Source: Leisingera sp. ANG1
GTDB taxonomy: Bacteria > Pseudomonadota > Alphaproteobacteria > Rhodobacterales > Rhodobacteraceae
Assembly (NCBI RefSeq): GCF_000203975.2
Contig: NZ_AFCF02000001.1
Coordinates: 689,783 to 753,782, forward strand
DNA length: 64,000 bases
Direction: 5' to 3'
Every line of letters begins with the position of its first letter. The first letter of the stretch is position 1. The notes beneath the pieces are model-generated. The model was not told the DNA's origin and ran no database searches. It worked only from the letters and a program-made list of their open reading frames with translations. Shown here in pieces: positions 18,843-27,588 of the stretch. Made by a program: the position numbers and the translations under genes.

Positions 18843-19259
18843 TTAGCCCTTCTTGACCTTGCACTTACCCCGCCCGCGCGGCAGGTTTTCATAGCCGGTG
18901 ATCACGCCACGGATCGACAGGGTGTTCTGCTTCATATTGAGAACCCCGGTGTACAAACCATCCACTTTGGTTCTGGCGTTGCCGACCGGGATATCATTTA
19001 CACGCCAGTCCAAGTTGTAGGAAATCTCATTGCGCCGTTCAACGCGTGCCTCAAGAGGCTCACCAACAAGTTCGTGAATGAAACCATCATAAATCTTTGC
19101 CGACTCATCCTCATCGTTCCACATCACGATGACCCTAGGTGCAATCCAGCCATTGTTGGTGAAGGCTTTGATCTCACAATCATAAACCGTCTCGGCAAAG
19201 GCCACCTGTCCCGCGAAGCTGACGGAAGCTGCTATCCCGAAAAGTGCAAAACGTAGCAT
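18843..19259 (-). CDS. Secreted hypothetical protein, paralogue A
   Basis: A 138-residue protein starting at the ATG at 19259, which has GGAG 9 nt upstream and opens a signal peptide (MLRFALFGIAASVSFAGQVAFA). The mature part begins ETVYDCEIKAF, contains ISYNLDW in the middle and ends in LPRGRGKCKV, so two Cys flank the domain and could be bonded. It matches the neighbouring gene at 19401-19835 in order and spacing of these motifs (SYMLNW and LPRGQGHCEM there), so the two are tandem duplicates. No function is recognisable. Confidence 0.75.
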   Translation of the reverse strand: MLRFALFGIAASVSFAGQVAFAETVYDCEIKAFTNNGWIAPRVIVMWNDEDESAKIYDGFIHELVGEPLEARVERRNEISYNLDWRVNDIPVGNARTKVDGLYTGVLNMKQNTLSIRGVITGYENLPRGRGKCKVKKG

Positions 19260-19400
19260 CTGTTTTTCTCCAAATTCACCCCGGGGTTGTTTGCAGCCGA
19301 AGAAAAGAAAGGCAAGCATATTCCAACGTCAAAAGAACACGTTTTCTACTATTGCGGTTTCAATGCGACGCAATTCATGCGTGCCAGCTAAGCCAGCAGG

Positions 19401-19835
19401 TCAGCCTTCGTTCTGAGCCAGCAAAGACAGGCTGCGGAGCATTTCGCAATGACCCTGTCCACGTGGCAGTACCCCATCCTGACCGCTGCGCTCTGCCTTG
19501 ATGCTCATTTTGTGGTTCGCAGTGTTCAAAATCGCCCGAAATCGGGGCTTGGGCCGTCCAGCGTCTCCACCGACAGCAAGTTTCGGCAACGCCCAATTCA
19601 GCATATAAGAGGTTTCACTGTGCTGCATCACCCTGGCATTGACCGTCACGCCAAAGACCATATCGGTGATCACAGCGCCGCTGAAGTCATCCGCGAACTT
19701 CAGGCTGAAACGGCTGGGAATCCACTCTGTTCCGGAAATCGGTTTCAGGCTGCAGCGAAAGCCGGGCCCCGCGATAGCCGCGGCACCTCCAAGCGTTAGT
19801 ACAAGTGCAAAGAACCCGCAAAACCGCAGACCCAT
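19401..19835 (-). CDS. Secreted hypothetical protein, paralogue B
   Basis: A 144-residue protein with a signal peptide (MGLRFCGFFALVLTLGGAAAIA) and a mature domain of about 120 residues. Shared features with paralogue A are an N-terminal Cys (FRCSLKP / YDCEIKA), the W-I-x-(S/P)-R segment (TEWIPSRFSL / NGWIAPRVIV), SY-x-L-x-W, an LNT/LNM-x-x-x-x-(M/L)-SI segment and the final LPRG-x-G-x-C. Divergence is otherwise large. The two genes are on the same strand, 141 bp apart, and may be co-transcribed. Function unknown. Confidence 0.75.
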   Translation of the reverse strand: MGLRFCGFFALVLTLGGAAAIAGPGFRCSLKPISGTEWIPSRFSLKFADDFSGAVITDMVFGVTVNARVMQHSETSYMLNWALPKLAVGGDAGRPKPRFRAILNTANHKMSIKAERSGQDGVLPRGQGHCEMLRSLSLLAQNEG

Positions 19836-19940
19836 GGGCAGCCCCCCGAAACATCTTCACGCAGCCACCTCCCCCCAAGGAAACAGCCAGAGTTCAACCG
19901 CTTGCAAAATGCGCAAAAGGAGACATTCCGGGAACGGGCA

Positions 19941-19973
19941 AAAAAAGGTGCCCTGGAAGGTCTCCAGGACACC
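19941..19973 (-). terminator. Rho-independent terminator of the sarcosine oxidase operon
   Basis: GGTGCCCTGGA / TCCAGGACACC stem (one G-U type mismatch) preceded on the low-coordinate side by AAAAAA, i.e. a U-run in the minus-strand RNA. It is 46 bp after the soxG stop. Confidence 0.85.
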
Positions 19974-20019
19974 GTAAATGACGCGCAAAGGCGTCACAAG
20001 CAGAAAGCGAGTGATAATT

Positions 20020-20586
20020 TTAGTAAACACCCACTTTACTTTGCGGATGCGCCCCTGCGCTCAGCAGTTTGAACACATATTCACCAACCGAGCGGAAGCA
20101 GACGATGTAGAAGTTGCCGTCGTCGTTCAACCAGAAGGCGCCTGCCACCTGTGCCAGGCGCGAGCGGCGGAACTGTCCCGGCTTGAAGGCCGCAGCGTCA
20201 AAGTCCACCGGGCTCACCTTGCCCAGCACCTCGCGCGCGCCTTCACCCGACAAGCGGAAGAAGGCACGGGCGTCGGAGACGTTTACAGCCAGAGCATGCT
20301 CGCCTTTCAGCGCCTCGGCCACTTCCGCGGTCTTGGCGACAGCGTCCTCGTAAGGCACCAGCAGCAGCAGTTCGTCCGGGGACATCCAGGCCGCGGCGCC
20401 GTTTTCGGCAACCGAGATGGAGCCCTGTGCCGGAACGTCGGCGCCGGTGGCGGCTTTGACAGCCGCCTTCAGCGCCGATGAACCCAGATCGCCGCGCAGG
20501 GTGATCATACCCTGCAGACCGGCATCCTCGACGGTGGCCAGACCCGAGAAACGGGCGCCGTTCAGTACGGAAACAGCCTTAGACAT
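20020..20586 (-). CDS. soxG: Sarcosine oxidase, gamma subunit
   Basis: Last gene of the operon, encoding the small 188-residue gamma subunit of heterotetrameric sarcosine oxidase. Start taken as the ATG at 20586 (MSKAVSVLNGARFSGLATV), overlapping the soxA stop by 8 bp; the longer frame to 20625 would lie deep in soxA. The pattern WMSPDELLLLVPYEDA followed by VNVSDARAFFRLSGEGAREVLGKVSPVD is the SoxG/GcvT-like family signature. The subunit stabilises the complex. Gene order soxBDAG matches Corynebacterium and Roseobacter operons. Confidence 0.93.
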   Translation of the reverse strand: MSKAVSVLNGARFSGLATVEDAGLQGMITLRGDLGSSALKAAVKAATGADVPAQGSISVAENGAAAWMSPDELLLLVPYEDAVAKTAEVAEALKGEHALAVNVSDARAFFRLSGEGAREVLGKVSPVDFDAAAFKPGQFRRSRLAQVAGAFWLNDDGNFYIVCFRSVGEYVFKLLSAGAHPQSKVGVY

Positions 20587-23500
20587 TCTGCTTCTCTCCA
20601 TCCTTATCGTAGAAGACCGGATCAACGATCTTGGCTTTGTAAGTCTTGCCGTCAGTGCCGGGGAACTCGATCACTTCGCCCATCCGCTTGGGACCATGCT
20701 TAACCAGGCCCATGGCGATGCCGCGGCCCAGAGTCGCGGAGTGGTAGGTCGAGGTCACCCGGCCGATCATGTTGCGCTGGCCGTTGGCGTTGACGCCTTC
20801 ACCCAGTGCATAGGCGCCGTCAGGCAGCACCGAACCGTCAACGGTTTCCAGGCCAACCAGCTGCCAGCGCTCCGGATCAACCATGTGCGAACGCTGCTGC
20901 GCGCGTTTGCCCAGGTAGTCTTCCTTCTTCTTCGACAGCGCCCAATGCAAACCCAGATCCTGCGGGATCACGGTGCCATCGGTCTCGTCGCCGATCATGA
21001 TGAAGCCCTTCTCGGCGCGCAGGATGTGCAGGGTCTCGGTGCCGTAAGGCATGACGCCGAATTCCTTGCCTGCGTCCATCAGCGCATCCCAGAACGCCTG
21101 ACCTTCAGAGGCCGCAACCGCGATCTCATAGGACAGCTCACCCGAGAATGAGATCCGGTAAGCCCGGGCGTCAAACTCGCCGATCTTGCCGTCACGCCAT
21201 TCCATGAACGGCAGCGCCTCTTTCGAGACATCCATGCCGCCGCCTGCTGCCGCATTCAGCTTCTCCAGCACCTTGCGGGCGTTGGGGCCGACCACAGCGA
21301 TCTGGGCGTACTGTTCGGTCACGTTGGCGACATAGACCTTCATGTCCCACCATTCGGTCTGCAGCCACTCTTCCATCCAGCCGTGGATGCGCTCGGCGCC
21401 GCCGGTGGTGGTGTGGCACAGGAAAGTGTCCTCGTCGATGCGGGCAACCACACCGTCGTCCATCAGGAAACCGTTTTCGGTGCACATCAGGCCATAACGG
21501 CATTTGCCGACCTTCAGCGTGGACATCATGTTGGTGTACAGCATGTCCAGGAACTTGCCTGCGTCGGGGCCTTTGACCACCAGTTTGCCCAGGGTCGAGG
21601 CATCCAGCAGGCCGAGATTCTCGCGGGTGTTTTTCACCTCGCGGTTCACCGCAGCATGACGGTCCTCACCGGGTTTGGTGATGGCAAACGGACGGCGCCA
21701 CTGGCCAACCGGTTCCCAATCCGCGCCGTTCTTATCCAGCCAGTCGGCAATCGGTGTCTTGCGCACCGGCTGGAAGATCTCGGCCCGTGCTTCGCCCGCA
21801 ATCGCACCCAAAGAGATCGGGTGGTAGGGCGGACGGAAGGTGGTGGTGCCCACCTGCGGGATTTCCGAGTTCAGGCTGTCGGCCAGAATGGCCAGACCGT
21901 TGATGTTGGACAGCTTGCCCTGGTCGGTCGCCATGCCCAGCGTGGTGTAACGCTTGGTGTGCTCGACGCTTTCATAGCCTTCGCGGGCCGCCAGCTGCAC
22001 GTCCGACACTTTCACGTCGTTCTGGTAGTCCAGCCAGGACTTCATGCGCAGCTTGATGTCTGCCTTGGCAGGCATCAGCCAGACCGCTTCCATCTGCGCT
22101 TCCGCTTCAGACTCACCCTTGGCAGCCGCCACGGTTTTCGCCGGGAAGCCCGCCGCTTCTGCCGCTTTCGCGCCAGCCGCAGCTGCATCTTCCAGCAGCG
22201 CGCCCAGGCCGAACTCGCCGTTTGCGGCACCAGCAGGCACCACAAAGCCGTTGCCGTCGTGGCCCAGCGGCGGACGGGAGGCATCGGGGCGGAAATTGGC
22301 GTTCACTTCGTCCCAGATTAGCTTGCCGCCGCAATGGGACCACAGGTGGACCACCGGCGACCAGCCACCGGACATGGCAACTGCATCGGCTTGCACGGTC
22401 TCGCGCGCACCGCCTTCGCCGTTCTGGGCGCAGATGGCGACCTCAGTCACGCATTTGCCGTCCTTCACCTTGGCGATGGCACGGCCCAGTTCGACCCGGA
22501 TGCCCCTTTCGCGGACAGCTTCCATCAGCGCGCCGCCGCCGGTTTCGCGGGTGTCGACCACGCGGACCACTTCGACGCCAGCGTCATGCAGCACCAGCGC
22601 GGTGCGGTAGGCGTCGTCGTTGTTGGTGGCAACCACCACCTTCTGGCCCGGGTTGATGCCCCAGTTCACCACATAGTCGCGCATCGAGGCCGCCAGCATC
22701 ACGCCGGGAACATCGTTGCCGGCAAAGGACAGCGGACGCTCGATCGCACCGGTTGCGGTGACGATCTGGGATGCACGGATCCGCCACAGACGGTGGCGCG
22801 GGCCGCCCTGGCCCGGTGCGTGGTCGGTCAGGCGCTCATAGCCCAGGGCATAGCCGTGGTCATAGACGCCGGAACCCATGCAGCGGTCGCGGAGCGTAAC
22901 GTTGTCCATGCCGCGCAGCTCGGCCAGGGTCTTTTCGATCCAGGCCTCGGGCGCTTCACCGTCGATGGTGCCGCCGTCGACCGGTGCGCGGCCGCCCCAG
23001 AAGTTGTTCTGCTCCAGCACCAGAACCTTGGCGCCCGACGCAGCAGCCGCCTTGGCCGCCTGCAGGCCGGCAACACCGCCGCCGATAACCAGCACATCTG
23101 CAAAGAAGTAGAAATGCTCGTAGGTGTCGGCGTCCTTCAGTTCTTTGTCAGGTGCTGCGCCCAGACCGGCGGACTTCCGGATGATCGGCTCATACACGTG
23201 TTTCCACAGCGGACGCGGGTGGATGAACATCTTGTAGTAGAAACCGGCGGTCAGGAAGCGCGACAGCTTGTTGTTCACCGCCAGAACGTCGAATTCCAGG
23301 CTCGGCCAGTGGTTCTGCGACTGCGCGGTCAGGCCCGAGAACAGCTCGGTGGTGGTGGCGCGCTGGTTCGGCTCGTAGCGGTCGCCCACACCCAGCTGCA
23401 TCAGCGCGTTGGGCTCTTCCGAGCCGGATGCGACAACGCCGCGCGGGCGGTGGTATTTGAACGAGCGGCCCATCATCACCTGGCCGTTGGCCAGCAGTGC

Positions 23501-23611
23501 GGACGCCAGGGTATCGCCGGCAAAACCCTGCATGGATTTACCGTTGAAGGTGAAGGCGATCTGTTTGGAGCGGTCGATCAGCCGGCCGTGTTTGGCAAGA
23601 CGCGTGCTCAT
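20579..23611 (-). CDS. soxA: Sarcosine oxidase, alpha subunit
   Basis: Large subunit (1010 residues) of the enzyme that demethylates sarcosine to glycine, passing the C1 unit to tetrahydrofolate. It has an N-terminal ferredoxin-like fold without the iron-sulphur cysteines (MQGFAGDTLASALLANG), a dinucleotide-binding domain with VLVIGGGVAGLQAAKAAAASG (about residue 172) that binds NAD+, and a C-terminal aminomethyltransferase (GcvT-like) domain from about residue 610. Lies 49 bp after soxD and overlaps soxG. Length equals the family norm. Confidence 0.96.
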   Translation of the reverse strand: MSTRLAKHGRLIDRSKQIAFTFNGKSMQGFAGDTLASALLANGQVMMGRSFKYHRPRGVVASGSEEPNALMQLGVGDRYEPNQRATTTELFSGLTAQSQNHWPSLEFDVLAVNNKLSRFLTAGFYYKMFIHPRPLWKHVYEPIIRKSAGLGAAPDKELKDADTYEHFYFFADVLVIGGGVAGLQAAKAAAASGAKVLVLEQNNFWGGRAPVDGGTIDGEAPEAWIEKTLAELRGMDNVTLRDRCMGSGVYDHGYALGYERLTDHAPGQGGPRHRLWRIRASQIVTATGAIERPLSFAGNDVPGVMLAASMRDYVVNWGINPGQKVVVATNNDDAYRTALVLHDAGVEVVRVVDTRETGGGALMEAVRERGIRVELGRAIAKVKDGKCVTEVAICAQNGEGGARETVQADAVAMSGGWSPVVHLWSHCGGKLIWDEVNANFRPDASRPPLGHDGNGFVVPAGAANGEFGLGALLEDAAAAGAKAAEAAGFPAKTVAAAKGESEAEAQMEAVWLMPAKADIKLRMKSWLDYQNDVKVSDVQLAAREGYESVEHTKRYTTLGMATDQGKLSNINGLAILADSLNSEIPQVGTTTFRPPYHPISLGAIAGEARAEIFQPVRKTPIADWLDKNGADWEPVGQWRRPFAITKPGEDRHAAVNREVKNTRENLGLLDASTLGKLVVKGPDAGKFLDMLYTNMMSTLKVGKCRYGLMCTENGFLMDDGVVARIDEDTFLCHTTTGGAERIHGWMEEWLQTEWWDMKVYVANVTEQYAQIAVVGPNARKVLEKLNAAAGGGMDVSKEALPFMEWRDGKIGEFDARAYRISFSGELSYEIAVAASEGQAFWDALMDAGKEFGVMPYGTETLHILRAEKGFIMIGDETDGTVIPQDLGLHWALSKKKEDYLGKRAQQRSHMVDPERWQLVGLETVDGSVLPDGAYALGEGVNANGQRNMIGRVTSTYHSATLGRGIAMGLVKHGPKRMGEVIEFPGTDGKTYKAKIVDPVFYDKDGEKQNV

Positions 23612-23660
23612 GGGCGCAGACCTTTCAAGAGAAAAGCGGGTGTTTCAGTCAGGCGGCGGT

Positions 23661-24002
23661 TCATTTCTTGCCGTCCGCAAATTCGCGCCAGGTCCAGCCC
23701 GGGCGTTTGGCAGCGATCTTGTCCAGGATCTCCTGCGTCGGCACGCTGGTCTGTGCGGTGTAGGTGCCAAAGACTTCCAGCGTCATTGTGCAACGGGCGG
23801 CGTGGAACCACTTGCCGCAGCCGTTGGCATGGCGCCAGCGTTCAAAGTGAACGCCTTTGGGGTTTTCGCGCATGAACAGGTAGTCATGGAACTCATCATC
23901 CGAGGAACCGGGGCCATAGCGCTTCAAATGCGCTTCGCCGCCCGCGGCCAGTTCGGTTTCTTCGGCTTTGACGCCGCAGTAGGGGCATTCAAGGATCAGC
24001 AT
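23661..24002 (-). CDS. soxD: Sarcosine oxidase, delta subunit
   Basis: A 113-residue zinc-binding subunit. Zn ligands are in the N-terminal CPYCG (residues 6-10, with two Cys), a middle His (GGEAHLKRYGP) and the HANGCGKWFHAARC segment. The family pattern H-x-x-G-C-x-x-W-F is intact. Starts 33 bp downstream of soxB. The subunit is required for assembly with alpha, where it caps the tunnel between active sites in known structures. Confidence 0.95.
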   Translation of the reverse strand: MLILECPYCGVKAEETELAAGGEAHLKRYGPGSSDDEFHDYLFMRENPKGVHFERWRHANGCGKWFHAARCTMTLEVFGTYTAQTSVPTQEILDKIAAKRPGWTWREFADGKK

Positions 24003-24035
24003 TGTGCTTGCTCCACAGTATTGAATTTTGCGGCG

Positions 24036-25280
24036 TTAGTGCGCCACACCGGCGGCGACGCTCTCGTCGATGAACTTGCCTTCTTTGAAGCGGTTGATCG
24101 AGAACTCCTCGGTCAGCGGCGAATGGCCGGTGGCCATCAGCTCTGCCATCGCCCAGCCCGAACCCGGGATGGATTTAAAGCCGCCGGTGCCCCAGCCGCA
24201 GTTGATGAAGCAGTTCTGAACCGGGGTCTTGGAGATGATCGGCGAGCGGTCGCCGGTCACATCCACGATACCGCCCCACTGGCGCAGCATCTTCAGGCGG
24301 CTGACCATCGGGAAGGTTTCGACCAGGGCGCGCACGGTTTCCTCGATATGGTGGAAGCTGCCGCGCTGGGTGTAGTTGTTGAACCCGTCGGTGCCGCCGC
24401 CGATGACCATCTCGCCCTTGTCGGACTGGGACATGTAGCCGTGCACGGTGTTGGCCATCACAACCACGTCCATGCAGGGTTTGATCGGCTCGGACACCAT
24501 CGCCTGCAGGGCAACGGATTCCATCGGCAGACGGAAGCCCGCCATTTCCGACAGCACCGAGGCGTTACCGGCCACGATCATGCCGATCTTGTCGCAGTCG
24601 ATCGGGCCCTTGGTGGTGTCGACACCCACGGTGCGGCCGTTCTCGGTGCGCACACCGGTGACTTCACACTTCTGGATGATATCCATGCCCATGTCGGAGC
24701 ACGCACGCGCATAACCCCAGGCCACAGCGTCGTGGCGGGCGGTGCCGCCGCGTTCCTGATAGAGGCCGCCCAGCACGGGGTAACGCGGGCCGTGCAGGTT
24801 GATGATCGGCACGATCTCTTTCACCCGCTCCGGGGTGATCCACTCGGTCTGAACGCCCTGCTGCTGGTTGGCATGCGCGGTACGCTTGTAGCCGCGGATC
24901 TCATGCTCGGTCTGGGCCAGCATGATCACGCCGCGCGGGCTGAACATCACGTTGTAGTTCAGGTCCTGCGACATGGTCTCATACAGGCTGCGCGCCTTTT
25001 CATAGATCGCAGCCGAGGGATCCTGCAGGTAGTTCGAGCGGATGATGGTGGTGTTCCGGCCCGTATTGCCGCCACCCAGCCAGCCTTTCTCGATGATTGC
25101 GACATTGGTAATGCCGAAGTTTTTACCCAGGTAGTAGGCAGTGGCGAGGCCATGCCCGCCCGCGCCCACGATGACGACATCGTAGTGGCGTTTGGGTTCC
25201 GGCGAGCGCCAGGCGCGCTCCCATCCGGTGTGATAGCGCAGGGCTTCCCGCGCAACAGCAAAGACTGAATAGCGTTTCAT
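24036..25280 (-). CDS. soxB: Sarcosine oxidase, beta subunit
   Basis: FAD/FMN flavoprotein of 414 residues that performs the substrate dehydrogenation. N-terminal dinucleotide-binding fold VVIVGAGGHGLATAYYLG (about residue 34) followed by GWLGGGNTGRNTTIIRSNY, which matches the beta-subunit rather than the monomeric (MSOX) pattern. The C-terminal PVQNCFINCGWGTGGFKSIPGSG is the conserved catalytic end. First gene of soxBDAG. The 188-bp gap to the divergent ccmI gene holds the promoter; a TGCGT...ACGCA half-site pair (25360-25390) there is a possible regulator site but weakly supported. Confidence 0.96.
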   Translation of the reverse strand: MKRYSVFAVAREALRYHTGWERAWRSPEPKRHYDVVIVGAGGHGLATAYYLGKNFGITNVAIIEKGWLGGGNTGRNTTIIRSNYLQDPSAAIYEKARSLYETMSQDLNYNVMFSPRGVIMLAQTEHEIRGYKRTAHANQQQGVQTEWITPERVKEIVPIINLHGPRYPVLGGLYQERGGTARHDAVAWGYARACSDMGMDIIQKCEVTGVRTENGRTVGVDTTKGPIDCDKIGMIVAGNASVLSEMAGFRLPMESVALQAMVSEPIKPCMDVVVMANTVHGYMSQSDKGEMVIGGGTDGFNNYTQRGSFHHIEETVRALVETFPMVSRLKMLRQWGGIVDVTGDRSPIISKTPVQNCFINCGWGTGGFKSIPGSGWAMAELMATGHSPLTEEFSINRFKEGKFIDESVAAGVAH

Positions 25281-25468
25281 GAGCGAATCCGATGGTTCGT
25301 GTCTGATAGCGGGTATGCCCGAAACGCATGGCTGACCAGTGCCGTTTATCGCCCTGTTTCTGCGTTATTGCGACATATCGAAATGACGCATTGCAGCATC
25401 CCGCGGCAGATTGGCTCTTTTGTTCGCCCCGCCCCGCATATAGATGAAAACCAAACTTCGGAGACGGC

Positions 25469-26707
25469 ATGATTTTCTGGACAGTCACCGCCCTCATCGC
25501 CTTTGCGGCCGCGCTGCTGCTGGCAATGATCATCATTCGCGCCCGTGAGCAAGGCGAACCTGCCGCGGCTTACGACCTGCGTGTCTACCGCCAGCAATTG
25601 CGCGAGGTTGACAAGGATCTGGCCCGCGGCGTCATCGCCGAAAGCGACGCAGAGCGCATCCGCACCGAGATATCGCGCCGCATTCTGGCCGCTGACACGC
25701 AGCTGCAAAAGCGCAAGTCCGGCCCCGCCCAGCCCCGCGCCCTGTCGCTGGGCTTTGCCATCGCCACAGCACTGCTGATCACCGGCGGCACCCTGGGCCT
25801 TTACTGGCAGCTGGGCGCGCCGGGCTACGCTGACCTCGGCCTGCAGGACCGTATCCGTCTGGCAGGCGAGCGCGCCGAAAACCGCCCCTCTCAGGCTGAG
25901 GCGGAGGCCGATGTGCCGGCAATCGAGCGCCCTGAAGTGGAAGAGGGTTACCTCAAGCTGGTCGAACAGCTGCGCAAAACCGCAGGCGAGCGCGAAGATG
26001 ACGCCCGCGGCCAGGCCCTGCTGGCCCAGCACGAGGCCAACCTCGGCAACTTCAAAGCTGCTTACGAGGCCAAGACCAACTATATCCGCCTGGCCGAAGG
26101 CAAGGTGAACGCCCGCGACTTCACCGAACTGGCCGAATTGAAGATCATGGCGGCCGGCGGCTACGTCTCGCCCGAGGCGCAGACCGACCTGCAAAAAGCC
26201 CGCGCCATCGACCCGAGCCATGGCCCGGCCCGTTATTACTGGGGCCTGATGCTGGGCCAGATCGGCCGCCCGGACCTTGCCTACCGCGAATGGGCCGCAA
26301 CCCTGCGGGACGGACCTGCGGATGCCCTGTGGGTCAAAGGAATTCAGGGCCAGATCGAGGAAATGGCCTTCCGCGCCGGTGTCGAATACCGTCCGATCAC
26401 CCCCGGCGGAGGAACTTCCCCCGCCCTGCCCGGCCCCAGTGCTGAAGACATGGCCGGCGCCAGCGAACTCAGCCCTGAAGAGCAGCAGGTAATGATCCGC
26501 GGCATGGTCACCCGCCTGTCGGACCGGCTGGCAACCGAGGGCGGCAGCGCTGAGGAATGGGCCCGCCTGATCGGCGCCCTGTCGGTGCTTGGCGAGACCG
26601 AGCGCGCCCGCACCGTCTATGACGAGGCCCGCGGCGCCTTTGACGCCGACGTAGAAGCCCTGGCGCTCTTGGAAACCATCGCCGCCCAGGCAGGACTGAC
26701 AGAATGA
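25469..26707 (+). CDS. ccmI: Cytochrome c biogenesis protein CcmI (CycH)
   Basis: Membrane protein of 412 residues that presents apocytochrome c to the haem lyase (System I). Domain order: TM1 (about 2-22), a cytoplasmic loop with the leucine-zipper-like heptads YDLRVYRQQLREVDKDLARGVI, TM2 (about 93-112), then a periplasmic TPR region (from about 170) rich in Ala/Glu. Length and topology match alphaproteobacterial CcmI. It overlaps ruvX by 4 bp (ATGA). The other ccm genes are not in this window. The ATG is preceded by GGAGACGGC. Confidence 0.93.
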   Translation: MIFWTVTALIAFAAALLLAMIIIRAREQGEPAAAYDLRVYRQQLREVDKDLARGVIAESDAERIRTEISRRILAADTQLQKRKSGPAQPRALSLGFAIATALLITGGTLGLYWQLGAPGYADLGLQDRIRLAGERAENRPSQAEAEADVPAIERPEVEEGYLKLVEQLRKTAGEREDDARGQALLAQHEANLGNFKAAYEAKTNYIRLAEGKVNARDFTELAELKIMAAGGYVSPEAQTDLQKARAIDPSHGPARYYWGLMLGQIGRPDLAYREWAATLRDGPADALWVKGIQGQIEEMAFRAGVEYRPITPGGGTSPALPGPSAEDMAGASELSPEEQQVMIRGMVTRLSDRLATEGGSAEEWARLIGALSVLGETERARTVYDEARGAFDADVEALALLETIAAQAGLTE

Positions 26708-27177
26708 TCCACGACGCCTTTGAAGACTTCGCCGCCGCCCTGCCTCCGATGCACGCGCTGATGGGGCTGGACCTGGGCACCAAGACCATTGGCGTCGCTG
26801 TCTCCGACCGCATCGGCGCGGTGGCAACACCTTTGGAAACCGTGAAGCGCAAGAAGTTCTCGGCAGACGCTGCCCGCCTGCTGGAAATCATCCAAGCCCG
26901 CGACATCAGCGGCATCCTCCTCGGCCTGCCCCGCAACATGGACGGCACAGAGGGGCCGCGCTGCCAATCCACCCGCGCCTTTGCCCGCAATCTGGGCCAG
27001 CTCACCGATCTGCCAATCTCCTTCTGGGATGAGCGCCTCAGCACTGTGGCAGCAGAAAAAGCGCTTCTTGAAGCAGATACGACACGCAAACGCCGCGCAG
27101 AGGTTATCGACCACGTCGCGGCCTCCTATATCTTGCAAGGCGCATTGGACCGGATGCGGCATTTGAAGAACGGGTGA
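26704..27177 (+). CDS. ruvX: Putative Holliday junction resolvase / pre-16S rRNA nuclease RuvX (YqgF)
   Basis: RNase H-like fold enzyme of 157 residues that matures the 5' end of 16S rRNA in E. coli (and was first proposed as a Holliday junction resolvase). Key motifs: GLDLGTKTIGVAVSDRIGAV (catalytic Asp in DLG, near residue 22), ILLGLPRNMDGTEG (around 72), and DERLSTVAAEKALLEAD (catalytic Glu/Asp region). Translationally coupled to ccmI; DUF1289 follows 4 bp later. Confidence 0.96.
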   Translation: MIHDAFEDFAAALPPMHALMGLDLGTKTIGVAVSDRIGAVATPLETVKRKKFSADAARLLEIIQARDISGILLGLPRNMDGTEGPRCQSTRAFARNLGQLTDLPISFWDERLSTVAAEKALLEADTTRKRRAEVIDHVAASYILQGALDRMRHLKNG

Positions 27178-27181
27178 ACTG

Positions 27182-27415
27182 ATGACTGACGACGTTTGGA
27201 AACGGGACGAGATCCAGTCCCCCTGCATCAAGATCTGCGTCGTCCACCCCGAGGCCCGCATCTGCACCGGATGCTACCGCTCCATCGACGAAATCCGCGA
27301 CTGGTCGAAAATGACCAACGAGGAGCGCGCCGGTATCATGAACGACTTGCCGGAGCGCGCCAGCAAACTGGTCAAGCGCCGCGGCGGCCGCGGCGCGAGG
27401 TTAAAACGCAGCTAA
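27182..27415 (+). CDS. DUF1289 family small protein
   Basis: A 77-residue protein with the DUF1289 signature SPCIKICVVHPEARICTGCYRSIDEI, containing three or four conserved Cys (C-x3-C...C-x2-C) that probably bind a metal, followed by a WSKMTNEERAGIM helix and a basic tail. This family is very common downstream of small housekeeping genes in Rhodobacterales; function unknown. It is the last gene of the ccmI-ruvX unit. Confidence 0.92.
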   Translation: MTDDVWKRDEIQSPCIKICVVHPEARICTGCYRSIDEIRDWSKMTNEERAGIMNDLPERASKLVKRRGGRGARLKRS

Positions 27416-27469
27416 CGCGGCGCGCGGTGAGGTAACCGCTTGTCAATCATGCGGAATAAGCACTGACCC

Positions 27470-27491
27470 AATGTTTCGCGCGCGAAACATT
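27470..27491. repeat. 22-bp perfect palindrome
   Basis: The central 16 bases are GTTTCGCGCGCGAAAC, extended by AAT/ATT on the outside to give a perfect 22-bp dyad. It lies 55 bp after the DUF1289 stop in an otherwise AT-richer gap (27416-27588). It resembles but is not a chromosomal parS site (spacing between GTTTC and GAAAC is 6, not 4 bp). It may be a protein-binding site or a weak hairpin terminator; no T-run follows. Confidence 0.6.
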
Positions 27492-27588
27492 TAGGCAGAA
27501 CTGCTGACCTTTCTTGAAGAAGCGCTGTTCACCTTCCTCGGCAGAAGGTACCCCAAGTGCGAATGAGTAATCGGGGACACAATTGACT

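Noticed and set aside
23409-25268. A 619-residue frame opposite soxB/soxD
   Set aside because: Antisense artefact of high-GC codons; begins inside soxA and overlaps all three real genes, with no family resemblance.
27470-27491. Chromosomal parS site
   Set aside because: The GTTTC/GAAAC arms are separated by 6 instead of 4 bp, and no par genes are nearby.
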